This document shows, one piece after another, positions 1 to 11,197 of a stretch of 64,000 nucleotides of DNA (the first letter of the stretch is position 1; every line of letters begins with the position of its first letter). A model generated the notes under the pieces. The model ran no database searches and was not told where the DNA came from. It was given only the letters and a program-made list of their open reading frames with translations. The stretch lies in the NCBI RefSeq assembly GCF_001693515.2, contig NZ_CP042968.1:6758001-6822000 (forward strand), in the 5' to 3' direction. A program made the translations under genes and the position numbers. This DNA is from Bradyrhizobium paxllaeri. Lineage in GTDB: Bacteria; Pseudomonadota; Alphaproteobacteria; Rhizobiales; Xanthobacteraceae.

Positions 1-1079
1 CCGCACCAGATCCGCAGGCCCGCCGGCGCGTCGCGGTAGTAAGCGAAGTCGTAGCCGGCAGCTTCCTTCTCGACCAGCGCGACGAGCTTCTTCGAAAAGT
101 CCGCCTGCGCGTCCGCATTGAGCGAGGTGATCGCGGGATCGATGAACTTCAGGCACACCGATGTGTTGGAGCGGATCGCAGGATCCTGCGCCAGGAAATC
201 GATCCACGGCGTCTTCGCCTTCCAGTCCGACAGCACCTTGGTGTTGGCATCGGCGCGTGCGATCAGGGCCTTGAGGCCGCCGATCGATTTCGCCCAGTTC
301 AGCGCATCGAGATAATCCTCGACGCACAGCATCGACGGCGTGTTGATGGTCTCGCCTTCGAAGATGCCCTGGTTGAGCTTGCCGCCCTTGGTGAGGCGGA
401 AAATCTTCGGCAGCGGCCAGGCCGGCTTGTAGGTCTCGAGCCGCTCCACCGCGCGCGGCGAGAGGATCAGCATGCCATGCGCGGCTTCGCCACCCAGCGC
501 CTTCTGCCAGGAGAAGGTCACCACATCGAGTTTTGCAAAGTCGAGCGGCTGCGCGAAAGCGGCCGAGGTCGCGTCGCAGATCGTGAGGCCTTCGCGATCA
601 GCGCTGATCCAGTCAGCGTTCGGCACACGCACGCCCGAGGTGGTGCCGTTCCAGGTGAAGACGACGTCGGAAGCCTGATCGACCTTGCTGAGGTCGGGAA
701 GATCGCCATAGCCGGCATGCAGCTTGGTGACGTCCTTCAGCTTCAATTCCTTGACGATGTCGCTGACCCAGCCTTCGCCGAAGGATTCCCAGGCGATGGT
801 GGTGACGGGGCGCGCGCCGAGCAGCGACCACAGCGCCATTTCGACCGCGCCGGTATCGGACGCCGGCACGATACCGATCTTGTAATCGGCCGGCACCTCA
901 AGCACTTCGCGCGTCAGTTCGATCGCGAGCTTGAGCTTGTTCTTGCCGATCTTCGCGCGATGCGAGCGGCCGAGGGCTGCGTCCTTGAGATTTTGGGGGT
1001 TCCAGCCGGGGCGCTTGGCGCAGGGGCCGGAGGAAAAATGCGGCACGTTCGGCCGCGAAGCGGGCTTCGCTACGGTCAT
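1..1079 (-). CDS. serC: Phosphoserine aminotransferase SerC, C-terminus cut by window edge
   Basis: PLP enzyme that converts 3-phosphohydroxypyruvate plus glutamate into phosphoserine, the second step of serine synthesis, in the cytosol. Translation from the ATG at 1079 runs open for 359 codons to the window edge, so about 30 residues are probably missing from the usual 390. It begins [19 protein letters not shown], typical of the alphaproteobacterial family. Further in are [13 protein letters not shown] and the cofactor-binding lysine in [14 protein letters not shown]. In related genomes serA follows serC, which would place it to the left of this window; that is inference. The start is clear because the upstream minus-strand sequence carries no longer conserved reading frame. 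Confidence 0.93.
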   Translation of the reverse strand, partial: MTVAKPASRPNVPHFSSGPCAKRPGWNPQNLKDAALGRSHRAKIGKNKLKLAIELTREVLEVPADYKIGIVPASDTGAVEMALWSLLGARPVTTIAWESFGEGWVSDIVKELKLKDVTKLHAGYGDLPDLSKVDQASDVVFTWNGTTSGVRVPNADWISADREGLTICDATSAAFAQPLDFAKLDVVTFSWQKALGGEAAHGMLILSPRAVERLETYKPAWPLPKIFRLTKGGKLNQGIFEGETINTPSMLCVEDYLDALNWAKSIGGLKALIARADANTKVLSDWKAKTPWIDFLAQDPAIRSNTSVCLKFIDPAITSLNADAQADFSKKLVALVEKEAAGYDFAYYRDAPAGLRIWC

Positions 1080-1158
1080 GATCTATCCTTCCAGATAGTA
1101 AGCCTCCCGTTGGGGGGAGGTGTCCCGCCGCGGTCATTAGGGGAATCGGGCCCGATGG

Positions 1159-1353
1159 TCAAGGAACTTCGGGCACCTCACGCGCGATTGATGCGAGTTC
1201 GTCCGCGCCGGGGGCCGGCTCGTGCTGCAAAAGTTCAGCGGCATCAGTGACCAGTTTGGCGGCCTCCCGCCTGCTTGAAACCTTCAAAATACTTCTCTCT
1301 CCGGCCTGTACGACGTACTCGCTTCCAATCCGTACAATCGAATATTTTTTCAT
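1159..1353 (-). CDS. Small hypothetical protein (64 aa)
   Basis: Short acidic protein starting MKKYSIVRIGSEYVVQAGE. The first half looks like a small beta-rich segment, and the second half is predicted helical (RREAAKLVTDAAELL). I do not recognise a named domain. The start at 1353 is chosen over the upstream in-frame ATG at 1416 because the extra 21 residues look non-coding. Only a weak purine-rich stretch lies upstream. It sits alone between serC and the acetyltransferase gene on the same strand. Function unknown. Confidence 0.5.
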   Translation of the reverse strand: MKKYSIVRIGSEYVVQAGERSILKVSSRREAAKLVTDAAELLQHEPAPGADELASIAREVPEVP

Positions 1354-1589
1354 CGGAAAATCCCCAAAGCTGCCCAAAGCCCCATGGGAGACGTCGGCGT
1401 AGCGGAGACGTTCCAATCCGTAAAATCACGGACGCACGCGTAGTTTATCGGTTGTTAACCGGATCGTAGAGCGAAGACTACCTCAGGCATTCGTCGTGAA
1501 CGCACTTCAACTGCAGTTGGCTGACCTTTGCTCTGACGTGTTTTCTTTACGTGAACCGGATTCCGCTTCGCTCGAAAACGCTATGGAAA

Positions 1590-2060
1590 TCAGAATCGCA
1601 AGGTCATGCCGACATGGCTGCGTGCGAAGCCCAATCGCTCGTAGAATCGCTGCGCATCGACGCGGGTGTGATGCGTCAATAGTTCGACCAGCTTGCATTC
1701 CCTCGCGCGCGCTTCCACCACCGCCCACTGCACCATCTGCTCGCCGATGCCGCGGCTGCGGCAGTGGCTGGCGACGCGGACGTCCTCGATCAGGCCGCGC
1801 GAGGCGCCCTGCGAACTCAGGCCCGGCAGAATGCATAGCTGCAGGCAGCCGACCACGGCGCCCTCGCCGTCCACGGCCACGACGAGGAGGATGTTCGGGT
1901 CGCGCTGCAGTTTCTCAAATGCCGTGAAATAGGATTGCGGCAGCGGGTTTTCGATCCGCTCGCGCGGTCCCCCGAGCGGATCGTCCGCCAGCATGGCGAC
2001 AATGACGCCGACGTCCTCGCGGCGCGCAGCGCGGATGGTGATCTCTGAGATGGCAGACAT
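1590..2060 (-). CDS. GNAT-family N-acetyltransferase
   Basis: 156-aa single-domain protein of the GNAT fold, which transfers an acetyl group from acetyl-CoA to an amine; the substrate is not predictable. The N-terminus (SEITIRAARREDVGVIVAM) is the usual first strand and helix. The acetyl-CoA loop appears as the R-x-x-G-I-G signature in RSRGIGEQMVQWA. The final region has FYERLGF, standard for the family. The gene begins 17 bp after the stop of the GST gene (2078) on the same strand, so the two are probably co-transcribed, GST first. Confidence 0.88.
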   Translation of the reverse strand: MSAISEITIRAARREDVGVIVAMLADDPLGGPRERIENPLPQSYFTAFEKLQRDPNILLVVAVDGEGAVVGCLQLCILPGLSSQGASRGLIEDVRVASHCRSRGIGEQMVQWAVVEARARECKLVELLTHHTRVDAQRFYERLGFARSHVGMTLRF

Positions 2061-2077
2061 GGTAATTTCCAGTGAAG

Positions 2078-2668
2078 TCAGCGCACCGGCGGCAGGTTGA
2101 GGAATTTTTCGGTCTCGCCGATCCAGCGGCGCACCGCGGCGTAGCCGTCAAGATGGAAACCGCCCTCATGCGCCACGCGCGTATAGGCCAGCAGCGATAT
2201 GTCGGCGAGCGTGACGGCGTCGCCGACCAGAAACGGCGTGATGGCGAGTTGATGCTCCATCCGCGCCAGCGCCGCGTAGCCGCGCTTGACCTTTTCGGGA
2301 TCGAGATCGGAGACCGGCTTCTTCAGATAGAACATCTGGAAGCGACACACCGCGACATAGGGCTCGTGGCTGTACTGTTCCCAGAACAGCCACTCGTCCA
2401 TCTTCCCTTGCGCGAACGCATCCGAGGGGATCAGGCCGGAGCCGCGGGCGAGATAACGGATGATGGCGTTGGACTGCGCCAGCGTGCGGCCGTCGTCGAG
2501 TTCGACCGTCGGCACCTGCCCGGCGCCGTTGAGCTTGAGAAATTCCGCGGTCCGCGTCTCGCCCTTGAGCGTATCGACCGCGACCCAGGTGTAGGGCAGC
2601 GCGAGATGATCGCACACCCACTTCACCTTCAGGCAGTTTCCGGAATTGGTGTCGCCGTAGACCTTCAT
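2078..2668 (-). CDS. Glutathione S-transferase family protein
   Basis: 196-aa two-domain GST. The N-terminal thioredoxin-like part starts MKVYGDTNSGNCLKVKW and contains the cis-Pro region GQVPTVELDDG followed by the glutathione-binding motif QSNAIIRYLA. The C-terminal half is helical and ends with the N-capping region FLVGDAVTLADISLLAY. The ATG at 2668 is preferred over one ten codons upstream because the GST fold starts here. The substrate is unknown. It leads a probable two-gene unit with the acetyltransferase at 1590-2060. Confidence 0.9.
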   Translation of the reverse strand: MKVYGDTNSGNCLKVKWVCDHLALPYTWVAVDTLKGETRTAEFLKLNGAGQVPTVELDDGRTLAQSNAIIRYLARGSGLIPSDAFAQGKMDEWLFWEQYSHEPYVAVCRFQMFYLKKPVSDLDPEKVKRGYAALARMEHQLAITPFLVGDAVTLADISLLAYTRVAHEGGFHLDGYAAVRRWIGETEKFLNLPPVR

Positions 2669-2750
2669 GCGCCGCCCCTGGTTACGGCGGCAGTGCAACA
2701 GGCGGCGGCAATTCTGTCAACGGCGCCGGAGCGGCGGCGCCGTGACGCAA

Positions 2751-3572
2751 TCAGAACTTGTAGCCGAGGCCGGCGCGGACCGTGTTGATGGTGGTATCGA
2801 CGGTCGAGGTGAACCGGAGATATTCCCACTCGGCGCGAAGGAAGAGACCCGCATACAGCATTACGTCAACGCCAACACCGCCGGCGAAGCCGGTGACGAA
2901 ATGAGCGTTGGCGTTGTCAGTCAGGCTATCGCTTCCCGAGAGGTCGGGAAGCCCGCCCGTGCCGACATATCGATAGTAAGCGGAATAAGCGGCCCAACGA
3001 TTGATATTCGCCCGCCCCATTGCAATGCCGGCAAATCCATAGGGCAGGAAGTTGTCGATCGCGTATCCGCCGCGCACCCGCAGCGAGCCGTAATCGGTGA
3101 CCCTCATCGTGGCGGCCGAGGCGACGGCAGCGGTGGTCACGTAATCGGTCGGAAACTGAAACGAGCGGGCTTGCGAGCCCATGTTGGACCCAAAGAAATT
3201 GCCATGGGTGTAGTTCAGCTCGATGGCGACGACGGCTTCGGTCCACTGCCAGTTATAGCCGATGAACCCGCCATAGCCGCTGTTCTGCATATGGGCCTTG
3301 CCGAGCAACGGCCACTTCGAGATGTCGAACTCCGCTTCGATATCGAGATTATTCATGAGCTTGGCGAGCAGGTCCTGGCCGGAATTGGTGAAGTCCATGT
3401 CCGCCGCGCCGTGAGAAGCGTGGGCGCCGACATAGGCGCCGCTCCAGTTGACGGTGCTTCTGCTCAACCCCTCGGTAAAGCTGCCGCGAAGAAAAGGAAG
3501 ATCCGGCATATCGGCCGCCTGCGCGCCGCTTACTGCCCCACACATCATAGCCATCAGCAACAATCGACGCAT
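2751..3572 (-). CDS. Exported outer-membrane beta-barrel protein
   Basis: 273-aa protein with a clear Sec signal peptide (MRRLLLMAMMCGAVSGAQA, cleavage near AQA-AD) and a body of alternating amphipathic strands such as SGAYVGAHASHG and GYGGFIGYNWQW. It ends GLGYKF; a terminal aromatic residue is typical of barrels inserted by the BAM complex. This resembles the Omp25/Omp31-like family of Rhizobiales. The start at 3572 is taken because the signal peptide begins there; an upstream ATG at 3614 would add 14 unlikely residues. It lies downstream of a second barrel gene but is separated from it by a terminator. Confidence 0.78.
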   Translation of the reverse strand: MRRLLLMAMMCGAVSGAQAADMPDLPFLRGSFTEGLSRSTVNWSGAYVGAHASHGAADMDFTNSGQDLLAKLMNNLDIEAEFDISKWPLLGKAHMQNSGYGGFIGYNWQWTEAVVAIELNYTHGNFFGSNMGSQARSFQFPTDYVTTAAVASAATMRVTDYGSLRVRGGYAIDNFLPYGFAGIAMGRANINRWAAYSAYYRYVGTGGLPDLSGSDSLTDNANAHFVTGFAGGVGVDVMLYAGLFLRAEWEYLRFTSTVDTTINTVRAGLGYKF

Positions 3573-3711
3573 CGCAACGCTCCATTCCCAAACTCTGAAC
3601 TTGGTGCTGATCATCGCCTGTTAACCTTAACCAATCGTTGTTGCGCCCTGCGATTGGCGCATTCTTGCCGAAAAGCGGTCGAAGATTTTTCACCCGCCGC
3701 TTCGCCATGCG

Positions 3712-3746
3712 CCAAAGAAAACGGCGCGGGAAATGTCCCGCGCCGT
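3712..3746 (-). terminator. Rho-independent terminator after the 3777-4604 porin gene
   Basis: An 11-bp perfect stem (3721-3731 with 3736-3746, ACGGCGCGGGA) with a 4-nt loop. Read on the minus strand it is followed by TTTCTTTGG. It starts about 30 bp after the stop codon of the barrel gene at 3777-4604, which fits intrinsic termination of that transcript before the next barrel gene. Confidence 0.8.
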
Positions 3747-3776
3747 TCGACAATCGTTAACGAATGAAGGTCGCGA

Positions 3777-4604
3777 TTAACCTTTGCGGATCAGCGGCGG
3801 CGGCGCGTAGACAGCCGGGCTGGTCAGATCCCAGCGCACGCCGAGCTTCAGATCGTGCGAAGTGATGTTCTTGAAGGTCATCGGGTTGATGGTGTTGACA
3901 CCGCTGCCGTCGAAGGTCCGCAAGTCGCCGGTCAGGCCGTCGCCCATGTCGAGGTAGCGATAGGCGAGTTCGACGGTGAAGTTCGGCGTGACCTTGTAGG
4001 CGAGACCGGCATGGACCGCCCAGGCCAGATTCCACTTCGACACGTTGTCCGCGTAGGCGAGGCCCGGCAGCGCGCCGCCGCCGTTGTTGGCAATGCCCGC
4101 GTCGGTGAAGCCGTTGATCGCAACCCGCGCGCCGCCGACGCCGGCGCCGATGAACGGGGTGATGCACCACCAGGTGCCGAGATCGACATAGGCGTTGGCG
4201 AGAACGACCCATTCGTTCTTGGTGCCGTGGTAGGTGTCGATGCCGACGCCGCCCGGATAGGTGATGCGGTCGGTGCCATGAAACTGCGAATTGCCGCGGT
4301 ACTCACCGGTAACGTCAGCGCGGAACCAGTTGTTGACCTTGTAACCGACGCCGAGGCCGAAGATGCCGGCACTGTTGAAATTGTTCGTCTGCACCGACGA
4401 GGTCAGGGTGACGTCGTTAGCGTTATTCAAACGATCGACGCGCTGGTTGCTGAAGCCGATGTCGCCGCGCAGATACCAGCCGCCGAAATCCTCGACCACC
4501 GGGGCCGCATATGGAGGAGGCGCGATGGGCATGTCGGCAGCGAACGCCGCCGAGGACAATAGAGTCGCCGCACCGGCGGCAATGAATGACTTAACGCTAC
4601 GCAT
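3777..4604 (-). CDS. Omp31-like outer-membrane protein
   Basis: 275-aa barrel protein with signal peptide MRSVKSFIAAGAATLLSSAA then FAADMP. After the mature start come a short proline-rich linker (IAPPPYAAP) and GGWYLRGDIGFSNQ, a very common opening of this Rhizobiales porin-like family. Strand motifs such as GLGVGYKVNNWFRAD and YKVTPNFTVELAYRYLDMG follow. The C-terminus ends in a PPPLIRKG tail rather than an aromatic residue. A good ribosome-binding site (AAGGACT) lies just upstream. Likely a small surface barrel; the role is unknown. It has its own terminator downstream. Confidence 0.82.
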   Translation of the reverse strand: MRSVKSFIAAGAATLLSSAAFAADMPIAPPPYAAPVVEDFGGWYLRGDIGFSNQRVDRLNNANDVTLTSSVQTNNFNSAGIFGLGVGYKVNNWFRADVTGEYRGNSQFHGTDRITYPGGVGIDTYHGTKNEWVVLANAYVDLGTWWCITPFIGAGVGGARVAINGFTDAGIANNGGGALPGLAYADNVSKWNLAWAVHAGLAYKVTPNFTVELAYRYLDMGDGLTGDLRTFDGSGVNTINPMTFKNITSHDLKLGVRWDLTSPAVYAPPPLIRKG

Positions 4605-4946
4605 TGTCTTAGTCCTTTTGTCCGGTGAGGTTGACTGCGAAAATCCTCACTTCAAAAACTCACGGACGGACGATGGCATTAAATGCTTAAGCGGCGCTTA
4701 ACCCTAATTTTTAAGGTTGACAATCTCTCACTATTTTTCGCAGCGCGATTTGCGACGCGGGTCACGATGCATTTACAACAGTGAAAAATGACGAGATCGC
4801 CAACACCCTAACGATGTGTTGACGAAAATCCGCGCGCTGTCGCGGCGTTAAGATTTTGTTTATGGGAGCGGCAGCGCCCTCGCCTGCGATATGACGGCAA
4901 GCGCATCTGGCATTACGTGCGCAGCGTACGCACTCACCGGATCCGC
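4605..4946. other. 342-bp intergenic region, no gene seen
   Basis: AT-richer spacer between the MFS gene stop and the porin start. It must hold the porin promoter reading leftward. A TTGACA-like box occurs on the plus strand near 4717 but has no clear partner box. I see no convincing gene or RNA here. Confidence 0.4.
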
Positions 4947-6239
4947 TCAATGCATGTGTTTGGGCATTTTCGGGAGGAACACCGCAAGCAGGCCGAGCGC
5001 GGGCAGGAAGGCGCAGAGGTGATAGACGAAGGCGATGCCGGTGTGATCGGCAAGCTTGCCGAGCGCCGCCGCGCCTAGTCCACCGATACCGAAGGCGACA
5101 CCGAAGAACACGCCCGAGATCATGCCGAAGCGATGCGGCATCAGTTCCTGTGCGAACACGATGATCGACGCCGTCGCTGAGGAGAGGATCAAGCCGATGA
5201 AGATGGTGAGCACGGCGCTTGCATAGAGCCCGGCATAGGGCAGTGCCAGCGTGAACGGCAGCGCGCCGAGGATTGAGAACCAGATGACGTATTTGCGCCC
5301 GAAGCGATCGCCGAGCGGCCCGCCGAAGAACGCGCCCGCGGCGTTGGAAGCAAGAAAGAGGAAGAGGTAGAGCTGGGCGGCCTGCGTCGACACCCCAAAT
5401 TTGTCGATCAGATAGAAGATGTAATAGCTCGACAGGCTCGACACGTAGAGCTGCTTCGAGAACAGCAGCGCGACCAGCACCGCGAGCGCGATTTTGACCC
5501 GCCGGGAATCCGGATGGTCCGGATGACGTTCCACCGCGGCCGATTTCTTGGTCGCGATCTGCGGCTTGTACCACGCGCCGATCCGCCAAAGGATCACGAT
5601 CGCCAGAAACGCGATCGACGAGAACCAGGCGATCGACGGCTGGCCGAACGGCACCACGATCAGCGCCGCCAGTACCGGCCCCATCGAGGTACCGAAACTG
5701 CCGCCGAGCTGAAACACCGATTGCGCGAAGCCATAGCGTCCACCGGAAGCAAGCCGCGCGATCCGCGCCGACTCCGGATGAAATACCGCCGAGCCGAGCC
5801 CGACCAGCGCGGCTGCGATCAGGATGATGGGATAGAGATGCGCGACGCTCAGCAGCAGCAAGCCGAAAAAGGTAAAGCCCATGCCGATCGCAAGCGAGAA
5901 CGGCTGCGCCTTCTTGTCGGTGAAATGCCCGACCAGAGGCTGCAGCAGCGACGCGGTGAACTGGAACGCCAGCGTAATCATGCCGATCTGCGAATAGTCG
6001 AGCGCGTAGGCGTCTTTCAGGATCGGATAGACCGAAGCAATCAACGACTGCATGGTGTCGTTGAGGAAATGCGAGAAGCTGATGCCGGCGAGCACGATGT
6101 AGGCTGGCCCCGCCGCTGCCGCTTTCGCCGCGAGGCCAGGTGCCGCATCCGCCACGACGACCGGCGCGGCCGCGGTTTCCTCTGTAACGATGACGGGCTT
6201 GTTCAACGGCGCATTCCGAGGAGGATTCGCTGGAGGCAA
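4947..6239 (-). CDS. fsr: MFS transporter of the fosmidomycin-resistance (Fsr) type
   Basis: 430-aa protein with about 12 membrane helices in the inner membrane. The first 45 residues are a hydrophilic Ala/Pro-rich tail; the transporter starts near AYIVLAGISFSHFLNDTMQ, the hallmark of the Fsr family (helix 1 with SH-x-x-N-D). Other features are GHFTDKKAQP between helices 2 and 3, FHPESARIARLASGGR in the middle, and GDRFGRKYV in the second half (MFS motif A repeat). Family members export fosmidomycin and related compounds by proton antiport; the natural substrate here is unknown. It stands alone between the porin and glmM on the minus strand. Confidence 0.85.
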   Translation of the reverse strand: MPPANPPRNAPLNKPVIVTEETAAAPVVVADAAPGLAAKAAAAGPAYIVLAGISFSHFLNDTMQSLIASVYPILKDAYALDYSQIGMITLAFQFTASLLQPLVGHFTDKKAQPFSLAIGMGFTFFGLLLLSVAHLYPIILIAAALVGLGSAVFHPESARIARLASGGRYGFAQSVFQLGGSFGTSMGPVLAALIVVPFGQPSIAWFSSIAFLAIVILWRIGAWYKPQIATKKSAAVERHPDHPDSRRVKIALAVLVALLFSKQLYVSSLSSYYIFYLIDKFGVSTQAAQLYLFLFLASNAAGAFFGGPLGDRFGRKYVIWFSILGALPFTLALPYAGLYASAVLTIFIGLILSSATASIIVFAQELMPHRFGMISGVFFGVAFGIGGLGAAALGKLADHTGIAFVYHLCAFLPALGLLAVFLPKMPKHMH

Positions 6240-6351
6240 TGCCGTCTTTTACGCCGCACACTCGGCTGCGACCATCCGCAATAGCCGATAGCTGCGATGC
6301 GCCGCTGCGCACCGCCGATCACGCTTCACGCATGCGCTGGATAAAACGCGC

Positions 6352-7698
6352 TTATGCCGCCGCGGCGTGGCCGAGCGCGTTGACGATCTGGTCGACGACG
6401 TCCTCGACCAGATCGCGGTCGTCGCCCTCGCCCATCACGCGGATCACGGGCTCGGTGCCGGACGAGCGGACCAGGAGCCGGCCGTGGCCGTTGAGACGAT
6501 TCTCGCCGTCCATGATCGCCGATTTCACCTCGGCATTGTCGAGCGGCTTGCCGGAGCGGTAGCGCACGTTCTTCAAGATCTGCGGCAGCGGATCGAAGCG
6601 ATGGCAGACTTCCGACACCGGGCGGCGCAGCTTCTGCACCACGGCCAGCACCTGCAGCGCGGCAACGAAGCCGTCGCCGGTCGTGGCATAGTCGGAGAGG
6701 ATGATATGGCCCGACGGCTCGCCGCCGAGATTGTAGCCCTGGCTGAGCATCTGCTCGAGCACATAGCGGTCGCCGACCGGCGTGCGTATCATGCCGAGGC
6801 CCTGCCCTTCGAGAAAACGCTCGAGCCCGAGATTGGACATCACGGTGGCGACGATGCCTGGCTTGGCGAGCCGGCCGTCTTCCTTCCAGCTTTGCGCGAT
6901 CACCGCGAGCAACTGATCGCCGTCGACGACATGGCCGCGTTCGTCGACCAGAATGACGCGATCCGCGTCGCCATCGAGCGCGATGCCGATATCGGCGCGC
7001 ATCTCGCGCACCTTCTTGGCGAGCGTCTCCGGCGAGGTCGAGCCGCATTCCTTGTTGATGTTGAAGCCATCGGGTTCGACGCCGATCGCGATGACGTCGG
7101 CGCCCAGTTCCCACAGCGCTTCCGGCACCACCTTGTAGGCCGCGCCGTGCGCGCAATCGATCACGACCCGCAGGCCCTCGAGCGAGAGCTCGCGCGGCAG
7201 CGTACGCTTGGCGAATTCGATGTAGCGGTCATGCACGCCGTCGATACGGCGGGCGCGCCCGAGGCTGGCGCTCTGCGCCAGGCGGCGGTCGATCGGTTCG
7301 TCCAGCAGTTGCTCGATCTGCTTCTCGACGTCGTCGGAGAGTTTGAACCCCTGCGGACCGAACAGCTTGATGCCGTTGTCCTCGAACAGGTTGTGCGAAG
7401 CCGAGATCATGACGCCGAGATCGGCGCGCATCGACTTGGTCAGCATCGCGACCGCCGGCGTCGGCATCGGGCCGAGCAACAGCACATCCATGCCGACCGA
7501 AGTAAAGCCGGCCACCATGGCGTATTCGATCATGTAGCCGGAGAGCCGCGTATCCTTGCCGATGACGACGCGGTGGCGGTGCTCGCCACGCTGAAACACC
7601 AGGCCAGCCGCCTGCCCCACCTTGAGCGCGAGCTCCGGCGTAATCAAACCATTGGCGCGGCCCCGAATTCCATCGGTACCGAAATATTTGCGGCTCAT
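6352..7698 (-). CDS. glmM: Phosphoglucosamine mutase GlmM
   Basis: 448-aa enzyme that converts glucosamine-6-phosphate to glucosamine-1-phosphate for UDP-GlcNAc, feeding peptidoglycan and LPS. The start [13 protein letters not shown] is diagnostic. The phosphoserine loop is MISASHN with Ser101. The metal loop DGDADR is at about 242-247, the sugar-binding loop is GGEPSGHI, and the phosphate-binding loop is [12 protein letters not shown] near the C-terminus. Length is normal for the family. In related genomes ftsH and folP often sit upstream; here the upstream region (7699-7909) shows no gene. Confidence 0.97.
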   Translation of the reverse strand: MSRKYFGTDGIRGRANGLITPELALKVGQAAGLVFQRGEHRHRVVIGKDTRLSGYMIEYAMVAGFTSVGMDVLLLGPMPTPAVAMLTKSMRADLGVMISASHNLFEDNGIKLFGPQGFKLSDDVEKQIEQLLDEPIDRRLAQSASLGRARRIDGVHDRYIEFAKRTLPRELSLEGLRVVIDCAHGAAYKVVPEALWELGADVIAIGVEPDGFNINKECGSTSPETLAKKVREMRADIGIALDGDADRVILVDERGHVVDGDQLLAVIAQSWKEDGRLAKPGIVATVMSNLGLERFLEGQGLGMIRTPVGDRYVLEQMLSQGYNLGGEPSGHIILSDYATTGDGFVAALQVLAVVQKLRRPVSEVCHRFDPLPQILKNVRYRSGKPLDNAEVKSAIMDGENRLNGHGRLLVRSSGTEPVIRVMGEGDDRDLVEDVVDQIVNALGHAAAA

Positions 7699-7909
7699 AT
7701 AACCCCCAAGCCATTTCGGGACGTGGACCGCTTATGGCCCTCGAATCCCCGAACGCCTCGATCGAAGCGTGTACGGGTTATAATCCCTCAGCCGCTAAAA
7801 TGGCTTCAAAAAATATGATGAATCATTACCGCCGGGCGCGCCAGTTTCATACATATGGCATTGACATTGCTATATTTTTGGCAATCCGGCGGGCCCGGCC
7901 GGCGAACTG

Positions 7910-9360
<1,451 letters not shown>

Positions 9361-9697
9361 AGGCAGCCTTCCTCCCTTGATGGGGCCACACCCGGACCAT
9401 TCTTTTCCAAGACCCGTTCGGTCTTGCGGCGAATTAATCTGCCTTACCGGAAAGATAATTGCGGCGGCGGGCGTTCTGCGGTTGCTGCACGAGGTGTTTC
9501 CTTGGAAGCAGGGGCCTCCTCGCCGCACGAGGTGTCCATAGGAAACACTCGGCCCGGAGCCTCCCCAAGAACTCCGGGCCGGTTCCCGTCCTCGATGGAC
9601 GCGGGCAAAACCCCACGGAAACTATTCCCAACTGTTTCCTACCGCGAAGGCACCTTTCTCCCACAAAAGGGGAGAAGGGAAGTAGGAAGGCGTTGCC
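9361..9697. other. 337-bp intergenic region with several small inverted repeats
   Basis: No convincing gene. Hairpins are visible at 9408-9426 (7-bp stem, CAAGACC), 9551-9580 (9-bp stem, GGCCCGGAG) and near 9655-9675 (TTCTCC/GGAGAA). A GCACGAGGTGT direct repeat occurs near 9487 and 9526. None has a T-tract, so termination is uncertain. It separates convergent genes. Confidence 0.45.
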
Positions 9698-10324
9698 TCA
9701 CATCGGCGGCGTGATCCCGTCGCGGCCGACATTGACGCGCGCGGTTTCCAGCGTGTCGTCGTCCTTCTTCACCGCGCCGAAGATGATGATCTTGGCGCCC
9801 GGCTTCAGCTCGGACTTGTCGCCGGCGACGAAGGTGACAACAGGCGTATCCGGCGGCACCACGACTTTCTTTTCGCCGTCCTTGTACTTGACCAGGATGT
9901 TCTGGCCGTCGGTGCCCTTCACTGTCTGGGCGACGGTGGCATTGGTCATCGTTGAATTCGGCCGTGCGTCCCAGGGCCGGAAGCCTTCGGCGGCGCCGCG
10001 CTGGTTTTCGGGGAAGATATGCACCGCGACCGCCTTCTGGGTGCCGTCCGGCTCCGGCATGGCGGTGACGCCGATATAGGAGCCTTCCTTGATCTCGGAC
10101 AGTTCGGTCTTGGCGACGCCGAACACGGCGACATTGTCGGTCATCTTCACCTTCATGTCGGTGCCCTCGCGCGACTTGATCGACAGTATCGGTCCATCAA
10201 TCGCTTCAATGGTACCGCGAATGCGCACCGTCGGCGGCTGTTGCGCCCACGCCGCCGATCCGAGCAAGGTGACAAGGGTCAGCGAGGCCGCGAGCAGCCG
10301 CGGCCATGAAGAAGCTTTCAGCAT
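9698..10324 (-). CDS. Exported protein, tandem paralogue 1 (DUF5666-like)
   Basis: 208-aa protein with a signal peptide (basic N-terminus, LLAASLTLVTLLGSAAWAQ). The mature part starts with small beta-strand units (VRIRGTIEAIDGPILSIKSREG), as in OB-fold proteins of the DUF5666 kind. It then has a conserved block with HIFPENQRG, RPNSTMTNATVAQ and YKDGEKKVVVPPDTPVVT, ending VGRDGITPPM. The function is unknown. The next gene upstream on the same strand (10485-11111) encodes the same length of protein with the same blocks, so this is a tandem duplication. The start at 10324 is fixed by the signal peptide. Confidence 0.75.
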   Translation of the reverse strand: MLKASSWPRLLAASLTLVTLLGSAAWAQQPPTVRIRGTIEAIDGPILSIKSREGTDMKVKMTDNVAVFGVAKTELSEIKEGSYIGVTAMPEPDGTQKAVAVHIFPENQRGAAEGFRPWDARPNSTMTNATVAQTVKGTDGQNILVKYKDGEKKVVVPPDTPVVTFVAGDKSELKPGAKIIIFGAVKKDDDTLETARVNVGRDGITPPM

Positions 10325-10397
10325 GGTAGTCCTCCCAGGAATGTATCGGCGGTCCGAGAACGCAAACACCTGATGGGAGTGCCTATTCCAAGGCTTG

Positions 10398-10477
10398 TCA
10401 TTCCGGGATGGTCCGAAGGACCAGACCCGGAATCTCGAGATTCCGGGTTCGATGCTGCGCATCGCCCCGGAATGACG
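10398..10477. repeat. Palindromic intergenic repeat (family B)
   Basis: The element begins GTCATTCCGGG and ends CCCCGGAATGAC, an inverted pair. In its centre is a perfect 22-bp palindrome at 10427-10448, with half-site CCCGGAATCTC. It lies exactly between the two paralogous exported-protein genes. A partial copy of the same family is near 49481-49524. Confidence 0.75.
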
Positions 10478-10484
10478 CTTCGCG

Positions 10485-11111
10485 TCACATCGGCGGGGTC
10501 AGGCCGTCGCGGCCGACGCTGACGCGGCTGGTCTCGAGCGAGCCGTCCGGCAGCTTCTTCATGAAGGCGATCACCTTGGCGCCCGGCTTGAGATCGGACT
10601 TGTCGGCGGGAACGTAGGTCACGACCGGCGTCTCGGGGCCGACCACGACCTTCTTCTCGCCGCCCCGGTACTTGATCGTCAGGGTGTGACCGTCATTGCC
10701 GACCACCGAATCCGCCACCGTGGCGTTGGTCATCGTGGAGTTGGGGCGCAGGTCATAGGGCCGCGAGCCCTCGCCGGTGCCGCGCATGTTTTCCGGAAAC
10801 ACATGCACCTCGACCGCGTTCTGGCTGCCGTTGGGTCCCGGCACCGTGGTGGTGCCGATGAAGGAGCCGACCTTGATGTCGGACAGCGCGATCTTGCTGA
10901 TACCGACGACGTTGAGGTCGCGGGTCATGTTCAGCCTGACGTCATCGCCGCCGCGCGACTTGACCGCCAGCACGTCGCCATCGACGGCTTCGATGGTTCC
11001 GCGAACGCGCGTCGGCGTCGGCGGCTGCTGGGCGATCGCGTAAAGCGTGGAGCCCGCCACCATTGCGACAGCGACGAGCGGACGAACGAATTGAAAGCGA
11101 CGGGCGGGCAT
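10485..11111 (-). CDS. Exported protein, tandem paralogue 2 (DUF5666-like)
   Basis: 208-aa protein of the same length as its neighbour at 9698-10324 and alignable along its whole length: RVRGTIEAVDGDVLAVKSR, VHVFPENMRGTGEGSRPYD, RPNSTMTNATVADS, YRGGEKKVVVGPETPVVTY, ending VGRDGLTPPM. The N-terminus from the ATG at 11111 (MPARRFQFVRPLVAVAMVAG) is a signal peptide. An upstream in-frame ATG at 11159 is less likely because it would bury the signal. Both copies are probably periplasmic. No function can be assigned from sequence. Confidence 0.75.
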   Translation of the reverse strand: MPARRFQFVRPLVAVAMVAGSTLYAIAQQPPTPTRVRGTIEAVDGDVLAVKSRGGDDVRLNMTRDLNVVGISKIALSDIKVGSFIGTTTVPGPNGSQNAVEVHVFPENMRGTGEGSRPYDLRPNSTMTNATVADSVVGNDGHTLTIKYRGGEKKVVVGPETPVVTYVPADKSDLKPGAKVIAFMKKLPDGSLETSRVSVGRDGLTPPM

Positions 11112-11197
11112 GTTGGTATCTCCGGTGGCGGCACTGACGTAGCCATTGACCCCGGCCATTCAAAAAAATTCCGGCTCAATAGTTCGCGATCGGCCGA

